Assembly (NCBI GenBank): GCA_025056835.1
Contig: JANWVS010000183.1
Location: 1-5,341, forward strand
Direction: 5' to 3'
DNA: 5,341 nucleotides
Source of the DNA: Gemmataceae bacterium
GTDB lineage: Bacteria > Planctomycetota > Planctomycetia > Gemmatales > Gemmataceae
Shown here in pieces: positions 1 to 5,341 of the stretch (within the stretch, counting starts at the first letter, position 1; the number at the start of each line of letters is the position of its first letter). The notes beneath the pieces were generated by a model. That model did not search any database, was not told the DNA's origin, and worked only from the letters and a program-made list of their open reading frames with translations. The position numbers and the translations under genes were made by a program.

Positions 1-2153
1 CAACTCAGGTCGAGACCTCGAAGCAGGTGGTTGCGCCGGTTGCCGCCTTGATCGAGGCGCTCGTGAAACAGGGCCAGACGGACGAAGGGACAAGGGTTGT
101 AAGGCCCTTGGGCGCTGGTAGCGCGGGTGCCGTCGCGCGCCGCGTCGTTCCAATGGTTGATCGACCTGTCTTGACCGGCCTGGAGGTTGATCGTTAATTC
201 ACCGCCGCGGGGAAAGCCTGCCGCGAGCCGAAAATACCGGTTGTGGTGAAACAGCCACACATCTTCCAAGTCCACGCCCAGGTTGTTGGTCAGAGTGCCG
301 GATACTTTCCAATCGATGCCGCGAGTGTAGCTCAACCGCCCTTGGATCGGCGGAGCGATCGGGATAGCCTCCCAGGTCGCGTTGAACGACTTGGTCGTCC
401 ACACCGGGATCGGTACGTCGCTCAGCCCCCCGGCGCCGCGTTCGTACCGATACGGTTTGCGGAAAAAGCCTGGTCCGCTGCCGCGCTGGCCGATGCCGCC
501 GAAGCCGACATCGGGCCGGCCGAACCAAGTAATCATGTCGGCGCGGAATGGCCGGTTCGTCGTTTCGCCCCAAAACCGGCTGTTCGGCTCGACGCCGATG
601 GTGTAATTCTTGATCTGCGGGCTGAGGATCGTGAAAAAGGTCTGCCCGTAGGCTGCGGCCTGCGCCACCGCTCCTTGGGCGGTGAGGTGCGTCCGCTGGT
701 CGATGTCAACGATATCAACCTTGTTGATTCGTAACTCGCTGCCCTTGATGGCGTAAGCGGTGAAATAAGCAGCGACGCTGACGGCTGCGACAATCGTCGG
801 AAACGTGAACCAAGTCCACTCGAGCCGATGGAACACGTACTTCAGGAGCAGGTAATCCACAGGACCGACGAGCAGGATGTAAATGATGATAAGCAGCGCG
901 ACGTAGCCAAAAGGAATGATGCGAATGTTGAAATTGTCCAGCGCTTTCTGAAGGTCGGTGCCCAAGTCGTTGCGGGTGGTGATATCTTGGGCGACGTCGC
1001 GGGCCGGGCTGCGCGGTCCGATGCGCAGGATGAGTTTCTTCAAGAACTCCACCTTGCCGCGTTGCCAGTTCGTCAACGGCGGCTCATCCAAGGCAAACGC
1101 GGCGAGCGTGATGCTGCCCAGACCGTACGGCATGCGGACCAGCAGCGGGCGATCGGTTTCCGGATTGAACGTCCCCAAGGGAGGGGCCAGCACTTCCCAA
1201 GCACCGGGCAACAGGTTCGCTGGATCGAGCCGCACCGCCTGCCCGGTGAACGGCTCGCCGACGACGCCGGCGAAGGCCTCTACTCCCGTCAGTTTCTTAC
1301 TCTCGACCAGCCCGTCGCGCGGTGGTACGACGGGCACCGGCGGCTTCCACACCGGCGCTTGCAGCAGTTGATGCACCAGGTCGGCGTGCTGGCGACTGAT
1401 GCCAATGACCAAGCGGCCGCCGCCGCGCACATAGCGGCCGATGGCTGCCAGACGGCGTCGGCCGGCTTCGTTGTCCTTGACCAGCTTCAGCAGAAAATCG
1501 CGATGGCGTGTCGACAGGAAGAGGATATCGACGCCCTGGTAGCCGAACCACTCTTCCGGCAACAGGTCGAAATCGTCGATGAAGCCAACGTGGCGCGGAC
1601 CCGGATCGTCTGGATCGCCTCGGCCCAACGGGTTCCGGCCCGCGCCTTGGTGATTGAGGGCCGCGACGGCAGCCGCCAGGTCGGGCATGCGACCTCCGAC
1701 GCTGACGAGCAAGTGGGCATCCAAGTCGAGGTCGTAGCCTATGTGCGCCGGCGGACCATAGGATTGCGCGCCGACGACCACACGCACCTTGATCTGCCCG
1801 CGATGTCCCGGCCTGACGTAGGTTGTCAGCCATCGTTCTTCGTTGGGGTCCATTCGGAAGGGGGTGCGATAGATCGTGCCGACGTCTTCGGCGTCGTCCG
1901 TCTCGGTTTGAAGGTAAGGTTCGGCTTCACCGGGCTTGGGTAGGATGCCCTTCGGGCCGGCCTTAATCTTGACATAGACGGGGCACCACATCCCGAGCTT
2001 GTAGCGCGACGGACTACCGCTGCCGTCCCCGCCGCTGAAACCGACACGGGACTCCTTGACTTCGACATCGGGTATTTCTTGCGGAGGCCCCTGACCCGCC
2101 GCGGCTGCCGGCAACATCCAGGCGCAGAACACACCAAGGAACAGGCACCGCAT
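1..2153 (-). CDS. Large envelope protein with signal peptide, amidotransferase-like region and two-helix membrane hairpin (3' end cut by window edge)
   Basis: The frame stays open from an ATG at 2153 to base 1 (717 codons), with no stop. I checked that it is continuous by matching the frame at many points (residues 56, 143, 208, 242, 342, 396, 479, 543, 615, 636 and 717). Residues 1-20 form a signal peptide (MRCLFLGVFCAW, then an Ala run). Residues 22-185 look beta-rich. Residues 140-350 resemble a class I glutamine-amidotransferase-like Rossmann fold: strand VDILFLS at 208-214, a helix, then VRGGGRLVIG at 242-251 and PYGLGS at 342-347. No cysteine nucleophile is visible there, so catalysis is unlikely. 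Transmembrane helices lie at about 415-437 (ending GPVDYLLL) and 448-469, joined by a short basic loop, which predicts both large parts outside the cytoplasm. The C-terminal part has a Gly/aromatic-rich stretch (545-576) and GTLTNNLGVDLEDVWLF (619-635), typical of a beta-sandwich. No clear ribosome binding site precedes the ATG. It starts 34 bases after the MazG-like gene, so it is probably cotranscribed. The molecular role is unknown; similar architectures are, from memory, common in planctomycetes. Confidence 0.88.
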   Translation of the reverse strand, partial: MRCLFLGVFCAWMLPAAAAGQGPPQEIPDVEVKESRVGFSGGDGSGSPSRYKLGMWCPVYVKIKAGPKGILPKPGEAEPYLQTETDDAEDVGTIYRTPFRMDPNEERWLTTYVRPGHRGQIKVRVVVGAQSYGPPAHIGYDLDLDAHLLVSVGGRMPDLAAAVAALNHQGAGRNPLGRGDPDDPGPRHVGFIDDFDLLPEEWFGYQGVDILFLSTRHRDFLLKLVKDNEAGRRRLAAIGRYVRGGGRLVIGISRQHADLVHQLLQAPVWKPPVPVVPPRDGLVESKKLTGVEAFAGVVGEPFTGQAVRLDPANLLPGAWEVLAPPLGTFNPETDRPLLVRMPYGLGSITLAAFALDEPPLTNWQRGKVEFLKKLILRIGPRSPARDVAQDITTRNDLGTDLQKALDNFNIRIIPFGYVALLIIIYILLVGPVDYLLLKYVFHRLEWTWFTFPTIVAAVSVAAYFTAYAIKGSELRINKVDIVDIDQRTHLTAQGAVAQAAAYGQTFFTILSPQIKNYTIGVEPNSRFWGETTNRPFRADMITWFGRPDVGFGGIGQRGSGPGFFRKPYRYERGAGGLSDVPIPVWTTKSFNATWEAIPIAPPIQGRLSYTRGIDWKVSGTLTNNLGVDLEDVWLFHHNRYFRLAAGFPRGGELTINLQAGQDRSINHWNDAARDGTRATSAQGPYNPCPFVRLALFHERLDQGGNRRNHLLRGLDLS

Positions 2154-2187
2154 GATCGTCCAACCCAAGGCGAGCGCGGCAGTGATG

Positions 2188-2487
2188 TTACGGTTTTTCC
2201 GCCGCTGCGCAGCAACACGGCGACCGCCGACAGCCCGGACAACCTTCACCGTATTTACGCCGCACGGCCTCGTCGAGTTTGATGCCGACGTTGTTGGCCA
2301 GCGTGGCGAGCCAGGCGAGGACATCGGCGAATTCGGCCGCTTGTTCGTCGACGCTGCCCCCGCGCAGGGCCGAGGCCAACTCGCCGACTTCCTGCATGAA
2401 CCACATGAAGGTACCCTCCACGCCGCGCCGGGCATCCTTGGCGCCGTACGTAGCGCGAATCAACGATTGCAAGTCATCGAGGGTCAT
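2188..2487 (-). CDS. MazG-like nucleotide pyrophosphohydrolase with cysteine-rich C-terminus
   Basis: This is a 99-residue all-alpha protein, the size of a single-domain MazG-like enzyme. Such enzymes hydrolyse (d)NTPs to the monophosphate and pyrophosphate using Mg2+, often to remove non-canonical nucleotides. The metal-binding signature is visible as E33-V-G-E36 in FMQEVGELASAL, followed by E52-F-A-D55 in AEFADVLAWLATLAN; this matches the ExxE...ExxD pattern of the family. After the helical core (K70-Y79) there is a tail with C83-P-G-C86 and C91-C92-C93, which could bind a metal such as zinc; this is an inference. No signal peptide is seen, so it should be cytoplasmic. The start is the ATG at 2487, 19 bases after the stop of the TPR/peptidase gene; the only upstream sequence is CG-rich with no clear Shine-Dalgarno, so translational coupling is possible. 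The stop is TAA at 2188-2190. The substrate cannot be told from sequence, and I give no symbol because it is not the two-domain MazG of E. coli. Confidence 0.9.
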   Translation of the reverse strand: MTLDDLQSLIRATYGAKDARRGVEGTFMWFMQEVGELASALRGGSVDEQAAEFADVLAWLATLANNVGIKLDEAVRRKYGEGCPGCRRSPCCCAAAEKP

Positions 2488-2506
2488 ATGGCCGCGGGAA
2501 GTCAGG

Positions 2507-5179
2507 CTAGTCCCGTTCCAAAAGCTTTTTCAGCTCCGCCAGGTCACGATCCTTATTTTGCGCGGCCAAGGCGTCGAGAAGAACATTCTGCGCCACGGTA
2601 TCGAGCACGTCGATCTCCAGCGCCTGGCGGGCGAATTTTTCGGCCTCGGCGTGCTTGCCGGCCTTGAGAAACATTTCCGCCAGCTTGCGGCGCACCGCGA
2701 TATCGTCGTAGTCGCGTTGCGCCAATTCCTCCAAAACGCCCGTCAGCTTGGCGGTCTCGCCGGTCTGGGCATAAGCTTTGGCGAGTTGACCGGTCCAGTA
2801 GGGGTCGTGCGGTTCGAGCTTTCGCCCCAGTTCCAGAGCTTTGGTAGCGGCTGCGAGCTTGTTGTTGTCGAGGTGCATTTTCGCCAACAGCTTGACGGCT
2901 TTTGGCTCGGTGGGATGCTCGTCGACGGCCGCCTCGAGCAAGTGGTAAGCTAAGTCGGCATCGCCTGCGGCAGCCAGCAACATCGCCTTGACATATGCGG
3001 CCAGAGGATGGTTGCGTTTCAGGCGCAAGGCCTTTTCGGCCAAGTCCCGGGCCTCCTTATTGCCTCCGCGGGCCAAGTAAAGGTCCGCCAATTGGGCCGC
3101 CAGATCTGGATCGTCCGGATTGGCTTGCTGGGCCGCTTTCAACTCTTTGAACGGCACCTGCTTCTGGGCCGCCGGACCGCGCACCTGCGCCGCCCGGTCG
3201 TGCAGGAACTTGCGATACCCCTTCTCAAAATCCTCCTTGCTGGTCTTGAGGGCCTTGAGCAGGGCGCCGTCGGTATCCAACCCTTCGGCAAACGCCGCCA
3301 GCAGTGCCCCGACGGCCTTCGGTCCATGGGTCTGTTTCAGATACTCCACGTAGAGAAAACTCTGCAAGTAAGCCTGCTGCCATTGCTCGGGCGAACGCGG
3401 CCGGACAAAACCGAGCAAAATGTTGTCGAGATTTAAGAGATCATTATTGGCGACTTTCTCGACGAGAATCGCGTTCCACTGCGGCGGCGTGCCCGTTCCT
3501 TCCAACGACACGGCCAGCCCCTCGGTAAACCAGTGCGGCACCGTGAATTTCGTTTGATCGAGATTGAAGATGTGGACCAGCTCGTGCCGCAGCACTCGGT
3601 TCCAGTTGAACGGCTTGCCGATCACCTTCGACTTGTCGCGCGGCGAGACCATCGCGATCATCCGCCCGGTGCAGGCCCCGATCGTGTGCAAGTCGGGCAA
3701 CGCCGTCACCCGGCCGGAAAACATCTCGTGCTTGTTGAACAGTTCAATCAGGATCGGCCCTGGCGGCCGGTAGTCGAATTGCTCGGCCAGCTCAGCGTAG
3801 ATCGCTTCGAGATACTGGCCCATGAAGTTGGCCAAGATCTTGTCGTTTTTGGCGTCGTAGCGGAGGACGAAGTGCGGCGTTTGCAGAGTCTGGTACTTGT
3901 CGAGGTGGTCGAGCACCTTGAGCGTGTTGAGCGTGCGCACGTTGAAGGCGTCGGCCTCGAAGGCTTTTTCCAGGAGCACGCGGGCCTCGTCTTCCTTACC
4001 CAGCCGCATGTAGAGTTGTCCCAACGCGGCCGGGGCCCAGGGCGATTTGGGTTGTAAGGCGATGGCCTTCTTGTAATACTGCTCGGCATCGTGGTAGAGC
4101 TTGCGATGGTCGAAACGCGAGGCCAGTTCGTAATAGAATTTCGCCGGTTTCGGGTTGAACGACTCCACTTCCTTGAAGACGGCTTGGAAATCATCTGCCT
4201 TGCGTTGGGCATGCAGGCAGACGGCGACGAGGGCCAGCGTCGCCTCGTCGCGCGGATTGACCGCGCGGGCCGCCGCCAATTCCTTAGCGGCCTGGGTCAG
4301 TTCGCCGGAGAACAAGTGAACGTCGGCCTTGAGCCGCAGGGCCTCCGGCAGCCGCGGGTTGATCTTGAGGGCCTGGTCGGCCTGTTGCTCGACGTCCTTG
4401 ATCTCCAAGCGCTCGAGAGCCATCAGGCCGCGGGCCACGAACACTTCGGCTGCTCGGGGATTGACGGTCAACGCCTTGGTGAAGGCCTTGTCGGCGGCGG
4501 AGCGGTTGTGTTTCTCAGCAAACAGTCGGCCGCGCTCGTAGTCGGCCGGCCAGAAAAGCTTCTCCTTTTTGACCGCATCGGGATACAGCTCATTGACCAA
4601 GAAGTCGAATTGGTCGCCCAAGTGATGGTAGCGGGCGTACTCGGTAGCCGCCAAGCCGACGAGGTGCAGTTCGTCGGGATCAGTGATGTCTTGATCGGCG
4701 TTGGCTCGTTGCGTGTAGGTGCGAACGAACCAACGGAACAGGTCGTCGGCCTTGGCGAAGTTGCCGCGGTCGCGTTCGAGGCAGGCCAGCACGTAGCGGG
4801 CCAGGAAATGGTCGTCTTTTTCGTCGACGACCCGCCGAGCGATCGTTTCGGCCTCGTCCCACCGGCCGCGAAAGTGCAACAGCTCCGCTTGACGGGCCAA
4901 CAGATCGAGGTCATCCTTGGTCTGTTTCAAGGCCGCAGCGACGACGTCCAGGGCCTTGTCGTATTCTCCTTCGCTGGCCAGGGCCTTGCTGAGGCCGATC
5001 GTGGCCGCCGAGCGCAGTCGAGGCTCCTTGGCCAGTTCGGCATAGATCTCCTGGGCCTCGGCGTAATTGCCCTTGAGGTACGCGGCACGGGCGTCTTGGA
5101 GGGTGCCGCCGGCGCGAACGGGCAGCGCTGCTGCCAGCAGCCAAACGATCATGGTCAGAAGTCGTCCGTGCCGCCTCAT
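2507..5179 (-). CDS. Secreted TPR protein with central peptidase MA-like zinc metalloprotease domain
   Basis: The product has 890 residues counted from the ATG at 5179. A signal peptide covers residues 1-23 (MRRHGRLLTMIVWLLAAALP, then VRA before GG), so the protein should be exported. Residues 26-420 hold about ten TPR repeats, for example around AYLKGNYAEAQEIYAEL and LGQLYMRLGKEDEARVLLEKA. Residues 434-660 form a peptidase MA-like (gluzincin) domain. It begins at LQTPHFVLRYDAKND, carries the zinc motif H532-E-L-V-H536 and a candidate third ligand E553 in HWFTEGLA, and ends with AYLQSFLYVEYL and a helical tail. All expected catalytic residues are present, so it is probably active; its substrate is unknown. 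Residues 675-885 contain five or six more TPRs, likely for protein binding. A GTG lies directly before the ATG (5180-5182) and could add one residue; an AAGG eight bases before the ATG favours the ATG. The stop is TAG at 2507-2509. It appears to lead the MazG-like and membrane-protein genes in one transcript. Confidence 0.93.
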   Translation of the reverse strand: MRRHGRLLTMIVWLLAAALPVRAGGTLQDARAAYLKGNYAEAQEIYAELAKEPRLRSAATIGLSKALASEGEYDKALDVVAAALKQTKDDLDLLARQAELLHFRGRWDEAETIARRVVDEKDDHFLARYVLACLERDRGNFAKADDLFRWFVRTYTQRANADQDITDPDELHLVGLAATEYARYHHLGDQFDFLVNELYPDAVKKEKLFWPADYERGRLFAEKHNRSAADKAFTKALTVNPRAAEVFVARGLMALERLEIKDVEQQADQALKINPRLPEALRLKADVHLFSGELTQAAKELAAARAVNPRDEATLALVAVCLHAQRKADDFQAVFKEVESFNPKPAKFYYELASRFDHRKLYHDAEQYYKKAIALQPKSPWAPAALGQLYMRLGKEDEARVLLEKAFEADAFNVRTLNTLKVLDHLDKYQTLQTPHFVLRYDAKNDKILANFMGQYLEAIYAELAEQFDYRPPGPILIELFNKHEMFSGRVTALPDLHTIGACTGRMIAMVSPRDKSKVIGKPFNWNRVLRHELVHIFNLDQTKFTVPHWFTEGLAVSLEGTGTPPQWNAILVEKVANNDLLNLDNILLGFVRPRSPEQWQQAYLQSFLYVEYLKQTHGPKAVGALLAAFAEGLDTDGALLKALKTSKEDFEKGYRKFLHDRAAQVRGPAAQKQVPFKELKAAQQANPDDPDLAAQLADLYLARGGNKEARDLAEKALRLKRNHPLAAYVKAMLLAAAGDADLAYHLLEAAVDEHPTEPKAVKLLAKMHLDNNKLAAATKALELGRKLEPHDPYWTGQLAKAYAQTGETAKLTGVLEELAQRDYDDIAVRRKLAEMFLKAGKHAEAEKFARQALEIDVLDTVAQNVLLDALAAQNKDRDLAELKKLLERD

Positions 5180-5187
5180 CACAGGCG

Positions 5188-5191
5188 CCTT
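5188..5191 (-). promoter_or_regulatory. Weak Shine-Dalgarno-like AAGG deciding the start of the TPR/peptidase gene
   Basis: On the minus strand AAGG lies eight bases before the ATG at 5179 and five bases before the adjacent GTG at 5182. The eight-base spacing is closer to the usual optimum, so the ATG is preferred. The match is only four bases and could be fortuitous. It sits in the 51-base gap (5180-5230), in which I see no convincing hairpin or promoter. Confidence 0.35.
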
Positions 5192-5230
5192 ATACCTGAG
5201 CCGACGAACCGCGCCGAAATCTGCGCACCA

Positions 5231-5341
5231 CTATTGTACGGCCGGCGGCGACGCCGTGGGATGCAGGAACACGACGATCAAGCCCTCCACCACACTTTCG
5301 ATGGGTAGAGCAAAGAGGCGACCGTCAGTAATAATACGAAT
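5231..5341 (-). CDS. Possible C-terminal end of an upstream gene (cut by window edge)
   Basis: Reading the minus strand from the right edge, one frame is open for 36 codons and ends at TAG (5231-5233). The peptide includes TDGRLFALPIESVVEGLIVV followed by FLHPTASPPAVQ. It has a natural amino-acid mix and ends 51 bases before the ATG of the TPR/peptidase gene, on the same strand, as expected for a preceding operon member. The stretch is too short to assign a family, and an open frame of this length can occur by chance in GC-rich DNA. A second minus frame is open for only 20 codons (FVLLLTVASLLYPSKVWWRA, then TGA) and a third stops after four, so this frame is the best candidate if the edge is coding. 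Confidence 0.38.
   Translation of the reverse strand: MRIITDGRLFALPIESVVEGLIVVFLHPTASPPAVQ

Noticed and set aside
1297..1833. Minus-strand open frame of 178 codons
   Set aside because: It is out of frame with the large gene on the same strand. The product is dominated by Arg, Gly and Pro, as expected from a shifted frame.
828..1943. A 371-codon open frame on the plus strand
   Set aside because: It lies antisense to the large minus-strand gene. The product is rich in Arg, Gln, Val and Asp with no recognisable domain, while the opposite strand encodes a coherent membrane protein.
2093..2153. Lipoprotein signal at Cys10 of the large membrane protein
   Set aside because: The residues before the cysteine (GVF) do not fit a lipobox, and the Ala-rich AAAAG region further on fits ordinary signal peptidase I cleavage.
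2154..2187. TTG in frame upstream of the ATG at 2153 as an alternative start for the large membrane protein
   Set aside because: It would place extra residues (LGWTI) before a normal MRCLFL signal peptide start and has no ribosome binding site of its own.
5189..5194. TATAAG on the minus strand as a -10 box for the TPR/peptidase gene
   Set aside because: It overlaps the Shine-Dalgarno-like AAGG, sits only nine bases before the ATG, and has no -35-like hexamer at a suitable distance (the sequence 17 bases upstream is GC-rich).
4091..5308. A 405-codon open frame on the plus strand
   Set aside because: It is antisense to the TPR/peptidase gene. Long antisense frames are common opposite GC-rich genes, and the product (runs of VGL, QQ and EV) looks like a shadow translation.

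Overview
The window reads as one minus-strand gene block from a GC-rich bacterium, most likely a planctomycete (Planctomycetota). That placement is inferred from three things: the large membrane protein with a GPVDYLLL-type hairpin, a secreted TPR/metallopeptidase fusion, and genes with little or no Shine-Dalgarno signal. No rRNA or marker gene is present to prove it.

Layout, in transcription order (right to left): (a) 5341-5231, a possible 36-residue C-terminal tail of an upstream gene that is cut by the window edge; (b) 5180-5230, a short gap with a weak ribosome binding site; (c) 5179-2507, a secreted protein of 890 residues with a peptidase MA-like zinc protease domain (HELVH and a downstream FTEG glutamate) between two arrays of TPR repeats; (d) 2487-2188, a 99-residue MazG-like nucleotide pyrophosphohydrolase with a cysteine-rich tail; (e) 2153-1, the first 717 codons of a large envelope protein that runs off the left edge. 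Gene (e) has a signal peptide, an N-terminal extracytoplasmic part containing a region resembling a glutamine-amidotransferase-like fold, a two-helix membrane hairpin and a C-terminal extracytoplasmic part. It never meets a stop codon inside the window, so a search for closed ORFs misses it. It nevertheless accounts for all of the left 2.1 kb.

The gaps of 19 and 34 bases between the three main genes suggest a single transcript. Two products are predicted to lie outside the cytoplasm or in the membrane, while the small MazG-like enzyme should be cytoplasmic, so the three need not share one pathway. No RNA gene, mobile element, CRISPR array, long repeat or convincing terminator was seen. No gap between called genes exceeds 51 bases.
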